Assembly (NCBI GenBank): GCA_009667805.1
Contig: CM019069.1
Span: forward strand, 55,928,422-55,992,421
DNA length: 64,000 bases
Direction: 5' to 3'
Source of the DNA: Leptobrachium leishanense
Taxonomy: Eukaryota > Chordata > Amphibia > Anura > Megophryidae
Shown: in pieces, positions 47,057 through 58,012 of the stretch
How the letters are laid out: each line of letters starts with the position of its first letter
Numbering within the stretch: the first letter of the stretch is position 1
The notes under the pieces: generated by a model
Database searches by the model: none
The model's input: the letters and a program-made list of their open reading frames with translations, nothing else
Told to the model about the DNA's origin: nothing
Position numbers and translations under genes: made by a program

Positions 47057-47525
47057 GCATTCTTACGTCGCTTCCCCACCCATCAGACCCAGGCAGCAAC
47101 TCACTCTGGTTTCTCCTGGACTTGAAGAACACAGGCCTCCATCGTTCCACCAAGTAATTTTTCCCATCAAGCAAGCATTCTTACGTCGCTTCCCCACCCA
47201 TCAGACCCAGGCAGCAACTCACTCTGGTTTCTCCTGGACTTGAAGAACACAGGCCTCCATCGTTCCACCAAGTAATTTTTCCCATCAAGCAAGCATTCTT
47301 ACGTCGCTTCCCCACCCATCAGACCCAGGCAGCAACTCACTCTGGTTTCTCCTGGACTTGAAGAACACAGGCCTCCATCGTTCCACCAAGTAATTTTTCC
47401 CATCAAGCAAGCATTCTTACGTCGCTTCCCCACCCATCAGACCCAGGCAGCAACTCACTCTGGTTTCTCCTGGACTTGAAGAACACAGGCCTCCATCGTT
47501 CCACCAAGTAATTTTTCCCATCAAG
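47057..47525 (+). promoter_or_regulatory. LINE 5' UTR: four tandem 118-bp monomers
   Basis: Units start GCATTCTTACGTCGCTTCCC at 47057, 47175, 47293 and 47411 and are virtually identical. Tandem 5' monomers are known as promoters in some rodent L1 families. A promoter role here is inference from position only. Confidence 0.8.
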
Positions 47526-47613
47526 GTGATTTCTCAGACTAATTTCTATCACCCATACTTAGCCTCCTATGCTTAATATGACTGCACTGTAACTTGTCAG
47601 CGTGTGTGTGTGT

Positions 47614-47647
<34 letters not shown>

Positions 47648-48018
47648 TCGTATATATTTATAGGATATATGTATTAAGTGTGTGTGTGTGTGTGTGTGAC
47701 ATATTATAGTTTTGTATATACTTATAGGATACATGTATTAAGTGTGTGTGTGTGTTTCTCCATATGTATTCAGTCCTGTGCTGGTAGACCTAATTGCTAC
47801 TCTGAGAAAAATATGCATACATATATACAATGTATTCAGTATGTGTAGCTAGGCACATTTTGACACTGCTCAATTAACCTTAGAACCATTTGTTCTTATC
47901 TATTTCCCCCCCCCGTTCTGAACCACTGAGTTTACGAATTTTATTGCACCCCAAACCCCTTCTGATCTTATGTGTCTTTTTTTTTTTTTTTTTTTTTTTT
48001 TATTTATTTCTCTCTCAG
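47526..48018 (+). other. Intron-like GT...AG interval at a monomer junction
   Basis: The interval begins GTGATTTC after CATCAAG and ends in a long T tract, TTTCTCTCTCAG, before CAAGCATTC. Removing 493 bp restores exactly the CATCAAGCAAGCATTC junction found between the other monomers. It contains GT and TA dinucleotide runs (47609-47755). Confidence 0.7.
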
Positions 48019-48087
48019 CAAGCATTCTTACGTCGCTTCCCCACCCATCAGACCCAGGCAGCAACTCACTCTGGTTTCTCCTGGACT
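48019..48087 (+). repeat. Fifth, partial 5'-UTR monomer
   Basis: CAAGCATTCTTACGTCGC through CTCCTGGACTT matches the first ~67 bp of the 118-bp unit, then diverges into the leader of ORF1. Confidence 0.9.
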
Positions 48088-48228
48088 TTGTTCCCACCCC
48101 CCACAGTTTTCATTTGATTTATACCCTCCTATCACACTCCTTACGCAGCTGCAATACATTCCCTCATTAAATCCCTGCTTTCTCTACTCTCGCCCACCCA
48201 ACTACTCTCACCCCCACCTTTCTCTATA

Positions 48229-49599
48229 ATGTATATACCACTACTACTTCTCTTTTCTCTCGCCTCCCTTCTCTCCAAAGCTACCCTCGCCCTCTATACA
48301 CCTTTCCAATTGCCCCAGGATGGAAATCAAGTCCCTATACACCCCAGCCTACTTGGTTCTTCTAACCTGTCAGCTGAGTGCTGGTGGAGAGTACTAAAGT
48401 CCAGCCCTCCTACCCCCACACAGAGATTTAATACTGTGCAATTACAGTATCACCAAAAGAAAACTCTGTCCAAATTTCTATTCATTCTGCTACTTTCCCT
48501 GGCAAACGATGTGGAATCTAACCCTGGTCCTATAGGTGACACAACCTTTAGTCTCCCCACTAAAAAAGGCCTCTCATTCGTGCACTGTAACATCCGAAGT
48601 TTACTCCCTAAATTGGATGAGCTTCAGGCTTGGTGTTGCTATTACAAACCCAAAGTCCTTGTGCTCACAGAGTCGTGGTTAACCCCAAAAGTACCAAACT
48701 CTGCCATATCAATACAGGGGTATTCATGTTATAGAAAAGACAGAGCAAAGAGAGGAGGGGGAATTGTTATTTATGTTGAGGAGTCCATAAAGTTCACCCC
48801 CTTACAGACTTCTAGCTCTCCTGTCACCTTTGATTTCCTCTCTGGTATAATTGAGATCCCATTCAGTAAATCAATCATTGTTGCTGGGTTGTATCGTCCA
48901 CCGAGCTCTCCAGTGCACTCCCTCTCTGACATATCTCAAATCCTTAATAACCTACTTGCCCAAAACCAAAAAAGTGAACTGCTGGTCCTCGGCGATTTTA
49001 ATACAGATTGGCTAAATCCTAAAAACAATAAACACTGCACACTATTTAAAACTTTGCAGCTAACTCAATTAATCTCCTCCCCCACTCGCATTAATATGAA
49101 AAGCCCTAACCATACCTTGCTGGACTGGATTCTCTCCTCATCTCCTGATAGAATACAGGAGGCAGGCGTTCTTGCTAATAGCTTTAGTGACCATTGTCTA
49201 GTGTATTGCGTGCGCAAAATAAAGGCCTTGAAATCTCCCCCAAAGGTAATAACCACCAGGTCTTTCAAGAAATTTATTCTTGAATCCTTCCTAAGTGATC
49301 TCATACAGCTCCCCTGGTACAGGCTAAACCTAATCCCAGACCTAGACTGTGCAGTTGAATACTTTCAGTCTGAGCTCCTGCAAGTCTGGAATTCCCATGC
49401 CCCGCTGCGTAAAGTGCGAGTAAAAGGGGCCCATCTCCCCTGGGTTACAGCTGACCTCACGCATATGTACCAGTTTAGAGACTCCCTGTGGTCAAAGTTC
49501 AAGAGTACTGGATCCATCACTGTGAATACCGAAAATGCCGGAATGAATGCACAAAAGAAACAAAAATGGCTAAAGCCCAATACTTCAATGAAAATTTAA
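48229..49599 (+). CDS. LINE ORF with 2A-like motif and AP endonuclease
   Basis: The endonuclease would nick target DNA to prime reverse transcription. ATG at 48229 opens 456 codons. Residues 1-22 (MYIPLLLLFSLASLLSKATL and on) are hydrophobic and signal-peptide-like. Residues 81-93 are again hydrophobic and lead into D94-V-E-S-N-P-G-P101, a match to the 2A ribosome-skipping consensus (48508-48531). Endonuclease signatures follow: HCNIRSLL (119-126), the catalytic LTESW (146-150), GLYRPPS (220-226), GDFNTDW (255-261) and SDHCLV (320-325). The frame diverges from homology after about residue 430 (49520-49545), where a one-base shift moves the reading to an adjacent frame. No zinc-knuckle ORF1 is seen upstream. 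The domain call is firm; 2A activity is inference. Confidence 0.88.
   Translation: MYIPLLLLFSLASLLSKATLALYTPFQLPQDGNQVPIHPSLLGSSNLSAECWWRVLKSSPPTPTQRFNTVQLQYHQKKTLSKFLFILLLSLANDVESNPGPIGDTTFSLPTKKGLSFVHCNIRSLLPKLDELQAWCCYYKPKVLVLTESWLTPKVPNSAISIQGYSCYRKDRAKRGGGIVIYVEESIKFTPLQTSSSPVTFDFLSGIIEIPFSKSIIVAGLYRPPSSPVHSLSDISQILNNLLAQNQKSELLVLGDFNTDWLNPKNNKHCTLFKTLQLTQLISSPTRINMKSPNHTLLDWILSSSPDRIQEAGVLANSFSDHCLVYCVRKIKALKSPPKVITTRSFKKFILESFLSDLIQLPWYRLNLIPDLDCAVEYFQSELLQVWNSHAPLRKVRVKGAHLPWVTADLTHMYQFRDSLWSKFKSTGSITVNTENAGMNAQKKQKWLKPNTSMKI
48508..48531 (+). promoter_or_regulatory. 2A-like ribosome-skipping motif DVESNPGP
   Basis: GAT GTG GAA TCT AAC CCT GGT CCT encodes the full conserved octapeptide, preceded by a Leu-rich stretch (LFILLLSLAN) as in active 2A sequences. 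Skipping would release a ~100-residue leader and start the endonuclease protein with Pro101. Confidence 0.8.
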
Positions 49600-51436
49600 A
49601 CAATAACATATCAAACCCCAGAAATTTTTGGAAAATCATAAGTAACATACAAGCACCCCCCAGCCACTCCCAACCAGCTGCTTTAAAAGTAAACAACCAA
49701 ACTGTACAACACCCCCTAGATGTAGCAAATGCTTTTAATAATTATTTTGTTGGATGCGCCACCACCCTCATTGCTAAGCTAGGAAATGAAACGCAATCAG
49801 AAAGCCGCACGAAGGTCAGGACCCACCAACAGTGCAAAAACCCCATAACCCAGACCTATTCAGTTTTAGGCCTGTGCCTGTCAGTGCCATCACTAAACTT
49901 CTCCGTAACCAAAAAATGAAATACCAGTCTGGACCTGATCAAATCCCAGCAATGCTGCTGAAAATCAGTGCACCAGCAATTGCTAAACCTGTCGCAACCC
50001 TGATTAATGAATCACTGGCAACTGGATACATACCCATACTCTGGAAGACTGCAAGGGTGGTACCTATCCATAAAAGTGGAGACAATACTTTGGTATCCAA
50101 CTACCGCCCAATATCACTGCTCCCTGTAATGTCAAAAATTCTGGAAAAATGTGTCTACACTCAATTACGTGATTATTATCAGTATCAGAACTATTTAACC
50201 CCAGATCAATCAGGCTTTCGTCCAAACCATTCAACTACAACTGCCCTTTTAAAAGTTTGTAATGATATCCAAGCGGGCATGGAACAAGGAAATCTAACTG
50301 GAGCCATCTTCCTTGACTTTGCCAAGGCTTTTGACACAGTAGACCATGGCATCCTATTACAAAAACTTAAAAACTCTGGTATTGGTGATAGTACGTTAAC
50401 CTGGTTCCAATCATATGTGTCTGACAGGTCTCAATTTGTGTCCATTTCTGACAGCACTTCCCTTCCCCTCCCAGTCACGTGCGGTGTACCCCAAGGCTCG
50501 ATACTTGGCCCCCTGCTATTCACAATATTCATAAACGATCTGCCCAATGTCTGCAAAGCTTCAACTGTACACATGTACGCAGACGACACGGTAATCTATA
50601 CCAGCAAACCAAATCTCCCGCAGCTGGAGGCCGTGCTGCAAGAAGAATTCACAGGGGTAGAAAAGTGGATAGCAAATAACAAACTTTTTCTAAATACTGA
50701 CAAAACGGTTACAATGCTCTTTGGAACAAAACCTAAACTACACAAATTGCAAACACCCCATCTATGTGTTGGGACAAAATCAAACGGCACACTGACCACA
50801 GTCACCTCTCTCAAATACCTAGGTATGTGGTTAGACCCTAATCTATCTTTTGGCCCCCACATCGAAAAACTCTCATCTAAACTTTACCCCAAACTAGGTG
50901 CCCTGTACAGAAACAAATCCTGCCTGAGCCCCGCGGTAAGAAAGCAGATTGTACAACAAATGCTTATGCCAGCCATTGAATACGGAGATGTAGTGTATGC
51001 AGCCGCCCCGCAAACACACCTCCAGAAACTTACTACATTGTATAACTCATTCTGTCGCTTTGTGCTACAATGTAACTACATGACCCACCATTGTGACATG
51101 TTAAAAGAACTAAACTGGCCATCGCTGGACTCTAGACGCACCCTTCACCTTTCCAACCTGGTGTTTAAGAGCTTTTCTGGGAAGCTACCACCCTACCTGA
51201 ATATGCTGCTTCCCCCAGCAGTTCCCTCATCCTATAACCTCAGATCCAGGACCAGCACCTTACTTGCAATACCGCAATACAAAAAGAAAATGGCTCGATC
51301 CGCATTTTCCTACAGAGCACCGCAAATATGGAATAACCTCCCAGACGCCGTCAAATCTTCCCCCAGTCTAAAGTCCCTTAAGAGCTCCCTATTAGCATAC
51401 CTCAATACAAAATGCACCTGTAAACATGTAACATAA
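49545..51436 (+). pseudogene. LINE reverse transcriptase part, frameshifted at its 5' side
   Basis: Reverse transcriptase that would copy the LINE RNA, and probably SINE RNAs, at the nick. The stretch 49545-49830 (TKMAKAQYFNENLNN, FWKIISNIQ, DVANAFNNYF) is in one frame; after a shift between about 49800 and 49860 the rest is open to 51436. In the long frame starting at 49832: SGPDQIPAMLLK (33-44), NYRPISLLP (90-98), SGFRPNHST (127-135), LDFAKAFD (161-168), GVPQGS (218-223) and the YADD catalytic box (249-252), then the thumb and C-terminal region ending SLLAYLNTKC. All catalytic aspartates are present. Only two single-base shifts separate this from a full ORF2, so the copy is recent, or the shifts are assembly errors. 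Confidence 0.88.
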
Positions 51437-51634
51437 TGACTACATTTCCTCCATATTTATTTTTCTGTTAATCTGTATATTTGGTCCTGTGTTAATATCT
51501 TGCATTTTACTATTTTGTATTTCTGTAACCACTCAATGTTCTCAAACCCAGGACATACTTGAAAACGAGAGAAATCTCAATGTATCCTTCCTGGTAAAAT
51601 CCTTTATAAATAAATAAATAAATAAATAAAATTA
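51437..51634 (+). other. LINE 3' UTR and tail, shared with SINEs
   Basis: CCCAGGACATACTTGAAAAC at 51549, then AGAAATCTCAATGTATCC and a (TAAA)n tail. The same ~75 bp end the SINEs at 4803 and 12864 and the truncated LINE at 44400 (minus strand). Confidence 0.88.
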
Positions 51635-51675
51635 CTCTGGGGTTTTGGAATCTTATTTATATATATACTTATTTA

Positions 51676-52904
51676 GGGCACTATTACCTGGTGTGGGTTA
51701 ACCCTAGCATCAGCATGTTTTTGCGTTAGTGCCAGGTTGAGTCTAGCGCCGGACCAACAGATTGTTTGCCTCCAGCTTGAAATGGGAAAAATCACTTGTA
51801 CCGCGGGTTTACTGTACTTTCCGCGTCCTTTAATTAACATGGGGAGCGCTAGAGATCTCTAGCGCTTTTGCTTGCAGCTAACAGATCACTTGGTGCCAAA
51901 GCTAGTTTTTTGAGGGGCGCTAATTGCAACATTTTACCTACTGCTCAACCCTGGTGCTAACTCCAATAAAACAGAAAAAACAGATCCTCGCCCAAAATTA
52001 ACAGGCAATTGAAAGGAATGCAGCACAGGTGTTCTCTTGGCCCCATTCACCATAGTAATGGATCTGGTCAGCAATGTCGCTGCTGTTGCAGTCAGCTGTA
52101 TTAAGATATATATGTATCCTTTATTCACATATATCCTAATTCTAATATATTGCCTAATTTTAAACATTTTATGCTGGGGGATATTCATAGTATGTAAGCG
52201 TATGATTATTAGGGTGACCGTGTGGATCATGTTTAAGGGACACGTGAATAAGTCTTGCCCTGAAACATGTATTATTTATATGCTGCAGCAGGGAAATTTG
52301 TGTCGCTCACCTGACCTTCCTTTTGGATCTATTAAATGCAGTGTAAGGATTCTACATGCTCTTGGGTGGCATTTATCATGCAATGCCCATCAGCCTTAAT
52401 ATATGTGTGCATTAAAACATGGATGATACGACCACCTTGGAGGAATTTAATAATTCAGGGGTGTGAGGTTATTCACTGGATGTGTTCATATTCAAGCTTG
52501 TGAGGGTGGGGAATAGGTATGGCCCGGCACAACCGCATTAGCGCTGGGTCTCAGCCCGGGTCTTAGAGTTTCCCTAGCGTGCGCCAAATGACCTTGTTCA
52601 TGGACTACCGCGGACAAGATGATCTGTTAGTAGGTCGTCAGGCACTAACAGGGTTATTCAGAGAGCAGTGAAAAGCAGGAGAATGACTGGAGAATGGAAA
52701 ATTCTAGGTCAAAATAGCCGATTTGGAAAGTGAGATGTATGGGATAATTTTTCTGGTTTGGCTATTTTGACCAAGAATTTTCCATTCTCCAGTCATTCTC
52801 CTGCTTTTCACCTCTCTGTGAATAACCCTGTAAGTTTTTTAGTGGCTCACGCTATATTTTTCCTTTAGTGATGGTCTTTTAGTTCACACCAGGTGATAGG
52901 GCCC
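51676..52904 (+). mobile_element. PIF/Harbinger-like element, GGGCACTATTACCTGG, TSD TTA
   Basis: Inverted ends GGGCACTATTACCTGGTG and CACCAGGTGATAGGGCCC; TTA on both sides (51673-51675 and 52905-52907). ACATGGGGAGCGCTAG recalls the 19912 family. The middle (about 51930-52640) is unassigned. A palindromic MITE lies inside. Confidence 0.8.
52649..52830. mobile_element. 182-bp palindromic MITE, CAGGGTTATTCAGA family, copy 2
   Basis: Ends CAGGGTTATTCAGAGAG and CTCTGTGAATAACCCTG; TAA on both sides (52646-52648 and 52831-52833). The two halves are nearly perfect inverted repeats. Confidence 0.9.
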
Positions 52905-52907
52905 TTA

Positions 52908-53738
52908 GTTTTATTCAGTGGTATGATTTGGTGGTGAAAATTATTAGTGCCCCCCCAGTTTTGGCTGCTGTATCTTATGTGCCCCCCCCCTAAATATTGT
53001 TCCTAGAGTCGCCACTGCTTGGTGCCCTTGGATAAGAGGCACCGAAATACTGGCGTCCAGTGAATCAAGGGAGCAATGGATCTCCCATCACTCCCGGGTG
53101 GTCCTCAGGAAGTGGCTGGATTGTAGGTCTTCCAGGTAAGGAGCAGGACAGGCAGTATCAATTAATAAACAAGTAATTTATTATTAAAACATAAACAATA
53201 TACCACAGACGCGTTTTGACGTAAAGGCTTCCTCAGTGGGTATAATGTAAATACAAAAAAGCTATATGTATGATGTCGGCTGAAAATAAGCTTTTTCGGT
53301 CGATTTTACTTTTTTGGAATCAGTCGCATTTTGAGAATATCGACTCAGGACAAATTTTTTCAAATGAAGCGGCTGATATTTAAAAAAAAATATCGACCAC
53401 AAGCAGTCAAAAGTCTTGTTGAAAAACCAGCCGATAGGATTAAATCAAGCCTTATATTAGAAATATAGTGGTATCATTTTATTAAATACGTATATACTGT
53501 TTTGTTCTTTCGGCAATTTGGATTTATCATTGTATTGGCTGTTAAGTAGAAAAAGTTTGTTCTTTCAGCTAATATGCCATCATTGAGGGCGTGTTCCATC
53601 ATCACATCCAGCCCAAATAACTGAAGGATACAACCACTGTATAGCTACAGTAGTCACCGGCCATCTTGGAACCAACTTCGTGGTGGTTTCACGAAGATCA
53701 GGGGACCTACTCTGGCTCCGTTTTTAATATAGAGCTGC
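52908..53738. other. Unassigned, with repeat fragments
   Basis: 52950-53018 (G/C runs, CTAGAGTCGCCACTG) resembles 46320-46380 and looks like a hAT-type end. 53200-53240 (GACGCGTTTTGACGTAAAGG, CCTCAGTGGG) resembles a repeat type common in amphibians. 53265-53455 is rich in TCGATTTT words. Confidence 0.4.
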
Positions 53739-53741
53739 TAA

Positions 53742-54177
53742 GGCTAGGGTCAGACTGAGGCAGTGCGAACGCGCGTTCTGGCGCACATAATCACGGCCGC
53801 ACTAGCAGCAGATGCCGGGCAATGACAGCCAATATACGAAGTACGGTCGCACAAAAGTCCGGCCGCGCAACGCAAGTGGAAAATGAACGCATTTTTTCGA
53901 GAACGTTAAACCGCTGGTACTGACGTACAGAGTGCGCTGCGGCCGCATAGCAGCGTGTGTGCGTGATTAGGAGATGTCAGACGCTGCTAGTGTGCGGCCA
54001 ACATAACGTTCAAACAGCCGGATTTCCCTAGACTTCTTTTCACCCCATCGTCATGAAATACGTCCAGAATTGCGCATCGTCTGACCACTTAAGCGTATTC
54101 CGTGAAAAAATGCGTGCGCACGCATCGACGTACATTTTGACGGTGGCCGCAGAAAATGCGCTCATCTGTCCCTAGCC
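53742..54177 (-). mobile_element. PIF/Harbinger-like MITE, GGCTAGGGTCAGAC family, copy 4
   Basis: Ends GGCTAGGGTCAGACTGAGGC and GCTCATCTGTCCCTAGCC; flanks TAA and TTA (both TWA). Opposite orientation to the copy at 39384. Confidence 0.85.
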
Positions 54178-54180
54178 TTA

Positions 54181-54887
54181 AAGGTGAAGCTTGTGTGATT
54201 GGCTAACCCTTAGCATTCTCTATTACTATTCAGATCAAGGCTCTACAACGACTTGTTTAATACTAGGTGGGAGCTGCTAACTAATAATAGCAGTGGTGCC
54301 ACACACTGCCACCGGTATCATCTCTTGGGGGCAGCGTTCCATGCCATTTTCTGCCCATTGGAACTAGAGGTGATTATGGGATGTTTTAAAACATTTTTTC
54401 AAAATGATTCCGGAGAAGGAACTATAGGTGAACCTTGATATTTTTGTTGCCGGTGAACCATGCTACATATTTGAGAACATTCTTTCTTGCTTTTTAAATT
54501 ATAGTTTTCCCATTCTGATTTCTAAATTGATTGTGACAATTTATTTCTATCGCCTATGTTTATTCTTTATGTTGATCTATAATTAATTCTTATGTAATAG
54601 GTCAGCATGTTGATTATGTCATAACCTCCATCGTAAATGGATTTAGTCTCCAAGAATTAGTTTTTTGAACAGCTATCTCTTTTAAAAAGCTTATTATATC
54701 AACAAGTAAATATTGCTACAAATTTTTCATCACTCCTTCCTAGAAACCGAAATGCCTCAGTTTACCTTGTGAAAGATTGGTATAATATGATCTGTTTTAA
54801 CACAACATTGTGAAAGTGTCTGCAAAGGAAAATTCCCATCCCTCTAATACAAAAAACATTTAAATTGCGCTCTTGAATTATTATTAT
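54181..54887. other. Unassigned sequence
   Basis: No recognised element or coding signal. Confidence 0.3.
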
Positions 54888-55070
54888 TATTAGTAGTATT
54901 ATTATTATCCTTTATTTATATAGCACAAATTCTGCAGTGTTTTACAAGATCAGTGTACAAGGAGTTGATACATTAGAATACCACACATGGATGATACGAC
55001 CTGATTCAGGGGGACCCTGTTCCCAAAGGAACTTACAATCTATGAGATGTGCAAGTATTTTGTGAGGTAT
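54888..55070 (-). repeat. ATT microsatellite plus SINE/LINE-tail-like repeat
   Basis: A run of ATT triplets is followed by CCTTTATTTATATAGCAC, GCAGTGTTTTACAAGATC and AACTTACAATCTATGAG. This layout is characteristic of a widespread vertebrate retroposon family in reverse orientation. The family name is left open. Confidence 0.55.
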
Positions 55071-55223
55071 TTTGTTAACATGCTGAATTGTTTTATGTAC
55101 AGTTAAAAAAGAATTTGAATATACTTTTAATACATGCTAATGATTTATTCCCATAAATGTGTATTCTGGATTATTCATTAAACAAGGTTTTGCAGGGATT
55201 GATGTGAGTGGAGAAATCAAGAT
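55071..55223. other. Unassigned sequence
   Basis: Short AT-rich stretch, no feature seen. Confidence 0.3.
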
Positions 55224-55670
55224 TTACTCCTTCATTACCAAGTGATTTTCCAAGAAAAAATTGTCAGGAACCAGTGGTTATTGAAAAAAAATATTTTTTA
55301 TTTAATTATACAGTAAGAAATATTTGGGAATATTCCCAGTGTATTTCTCACTGTAATAACCTATTTGGCAGGCAGATGGCGCCATATACTTGCCAAATGG
55401 AGTTACAGCAGTTTGAGCTGCAGCTCCTGGTTCCCTGCTTCGGCTGCTGAGAGCCTGATATGTCAGGGCATTCTTCAGCCGATTTTAAACAGTTTTAGCA
55501 CCTTGGGCGTTATGCCCACAGGGCTAAAACTATGGGGGCACCTTCTGCAGCTCAAAATCAGATAAAATTTGTTTGCAACAAACTAATTTCATTTGTTTTT
55601 GTCCTTCAGAGCTGCAGATCGAGATATCTCGATAGTCCCGAGTTATCTCGATCTCGGGAGTGAAGGGTTA
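55224..55670. mobile_element. Undescribed inverted-end repeat, copy 2
   Basis: Ends TTACTCCTTCATTACCAAG and GGGAGTGAAGGGTTAA. The interior is colinear with 38292-38745, including GTCAGGAACCAGTGG, AAACAGTTTTAGCACCTTGG and a GAGTTATCTCGATC hairpin. Confidence 0.65.
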
Positions 55671-56155
55671 AAATACTCGTGAAAGAGACACTCCTCTTGT
55701 TCATATCTTACATAGTAAGTGCATGTACATCAGATAGTAAGCCCATGCTAATAAGGTGTAAATGTTTGGATTCTTATAAAAATGCAGAGAACAGGTTATA
55801 GCATCCATAAATTAACAGTAACATAATATAAAAGAGTCTATTGGTCACAAAAAGTTATTTCAGGTGAATTGGAGCTGCCTTGAGCCGGCTCATGCTTACA
55901 CTAGTCATTCAACGTCTGAGTTCCGCAAGATATTTACTAAGTAAAAAAAAAATCCAGCTTGAGCCACTTTGAACCAACCCCTAGAGCACTTGATTAATGC
56001 CTCTGTACAGCGCACCTAATGTGATGTGTGTGTCTGCAGGGGACGGGGGCAGGAAATAAACTGTTCCTATTTTTTATCAAGAAAAAAATAAAGTACATTA
56101 AAAATTCTGTTTTTCTATAAGGCTTATTAGGTGGAAAATACAGATCAGGGTTATT
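55671..56155. other. Unassigned sequence
   Basis: No recognised element. Confidence 0.3.
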
Positions 56156-56327
56156 CAGAGAAAGGTGAAAACCAGGAGAACTGGCAGGAGAAGAGAACAA
56201 TCTACACCAAATAGCCGATTTGGAAAGTGAGATAAATGGGAGGAATTTTCTGGTTTGACTATTTTGACCTAGAATTTTCACTTTTCCAGTCATTTTCCTG
56301 AGGTTCACCTTTCTTTGAATAGACCCT
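56156..56327. mobile_element. Palindromic MITE, CAGGGTTATTCAGA family, copy 3
   Basis: CAGGGTTATTCAGAGAAAGG to CTTTCTTTGAATAGACCCT, with the shared centre AGCCGATTTGGAAAGTGAGA. No clear duplication. Confidence 0.8.
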
Positions 56328-56738
56328 ACATGTCTTTTCAAAGGGAATTAAAAAAAAATGATCTTGATATATTACCTTTATTATTTGGTCTACGGAAACT
56401 CTACATAGTCAATGACTTGCTAGTGACTTTGGCTCTTGATCCTTTTCCTCTGGACTATACCACAAATAGACTGGCTTGAAAATCAAACTTAATACAATCC
56501 ATTAAAGGGACACTACCACTTACATAAACTGTAACTATTGTCTATTACACATAAAACCACATTATAAAAGACATGCTGCTGTTTTTTTCTTTGTTTACAG
56601 TAATTTCATGTAAAAAGGAAAATAAACAAGTTTTTTTTTAATCGCCCTACTATTTTATTGATTTTTTCCCATGAGGCAGCATTTATCAAAGGTTATTCCT
56701 TACTTCTGTGGCTTATCTAATTTATAGTATTGAACAGT
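56328..56738. other. Unassigned sequence
   Basis: No recognised element. Confidence 0.3.
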
Positions 56739-57667
56739 TTAACCCCTTAGTGACCGGGCGGTTTTACCCAAATCCGTCCTTTAGTGACCGCTGCTGTTTT
56801 TACGTTTCTGCGCTGTTCATCTTTACGTCAAATTTTCCTCTTACTCGTTTATTCAACCCACATATATTATACACCGTTTTTCCCGCCATTAAATAGACTT
56901 TCTAGAAATACCATTATTTCCATCATATCCAATAATTTACTATAAAACAAATATGAAATATGATGAAAAAATGGTAAAAACACACTTTTATGTAATTTAA
57001 TCCCCAAAATCTACCACCACCAAAAAAGACCCCGGCTAAATAGTTTCAAAATTTTGTCCCGAGACCATAAATACCCAATTTTTACATGTCTTTGCTTTTT
57101 AACCCCTTCACTGCTGAGCCAGTTCACCTATGTGCGCTGCGCTCATTCTGACCATTTTGTGCTAATTATTTTTAGATGACAGCCTAGGTCCTATTTAACT
57201 AAACCCCCAGACAAAAAAACATTTTTTTTTTTAAATCTTATTTTTAAACCAAACCTGGTCATCAGGCCTTTCCAATGATGTCATATATGACCATCTAGCT
57301 GCCACAGATCGGGAGATAAGGGGATCCAAAGGATTCCCCTATCTCTACATGGCAGCTAGAGGGTTAACTGGCCCACTGACATCCTCACACATATGGTGAG
57401 GTTGTCAGTGGGTGGGGGGGGGACCTGGAGGCTTGGCTGACATCCAAGATGTCAGCCCCCCTTCAGGTTCGAATCGCGTTTTGGCGCCAATTAGTGCCGA
57501 ATCGCGATCCGGCAGCGAAACTGTTAATACCGTACAGATCTGCGAGGGAGGTAAGTATCGGACGGGAGGGGGGTTAGGCGCCGCTGACGTACCATGCACG
57601 TCCGCGGGTCTAAGGGAGACCCGTGGGCAGGACGTACATGGTACCTCAGCGGTCCTTAAGGGGTTAA
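56739..57667 (+). mobile_element. TTAA-flanked piggyBac-like element, copy 2
   Basis: TTAA at 56739-56742 and 57664-57667; ends CCCCTTAGTGACCGGGCGG and GGTCCTTAAGGGG. It is almost the reverse complement of 524-1678 and has the same internal TTAACCCCTTCACTGCTGAG junction near 57101. Hairpins at GACGTACCATGCACGTC and GGGATCCAAAGGATTCCCC. Confidence 0.82.
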
Positions 57668-57814
57668 GGAGATGGAGGAGGGAATGGTTAGATAAGGCTG
57701 CAGTGAGCTATTGTTCTTCAGGCTACTCGAGAGGACAGCTGAATGAGTTAAAACAGGGAGCTTGAAAGACTTCTAATATACTCCCTGGTGATGTCGTTTG
57801 AACACATCCTACAA

Positions 57815-57996
57815 CAGTGGTTCTCAACCCTGTCCTCAAGTACCCGTAACAGGCCAGGTTTGCCAGATATCTGAAGCACAACACAGGTGATATGATTTGC
57901 TGCTCAGTGATTGCAGGATTCAGTCTGCATTTCCCCAAGGTAATCCTTAAAACCTGGCCTGTTAGGGGTACTTGAGGACAGGTTTGAGAACCACTG
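57815..57996. mobile_element. hAT MITE, CAGTGGTTCTCAACC ends, copy 1
   Basis: Ends CAGTGGTTCTCAACC and GGTTTGAGAACCACTG are inverted; the whole 182 bp is nearly palindromic. The flanks TCCTACAA and TCCCACAC are a decayed 8-bp duplication. Confidence 0.82.
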
Positions 57997-58012
57997 TCCC
58001 ACACAATACAAT

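Larger units (their letters stand above)
47057..51634 (+). mobile_element. Near full-length L2-like LINE with monomer 5' UTR
   Basis: In order: four 118-bp monomers, an intron-like interval, a fifth partial monomer, an endonuclease ORF, a reverse-transcriptase ORF, and a 3' UTR with tail ending in TAAATAAATAAATAAA. Two one-base frameshifts lie between the domains. The AATAAATA-type tail and RT motifs fit the L2/CR1 group of APE-type LINEs; I favour L2 but cannot place it exactly. The 3' 80 bp are shared with the window's SINEs. Confidence 0.85.

Noticed and set aside
48229..51436. A host reverse-transcriptase or endonuclease gene
   Set aside because: 5' monomers, a 3' tail repeated elsewhere, and the domain order mark a LINE.
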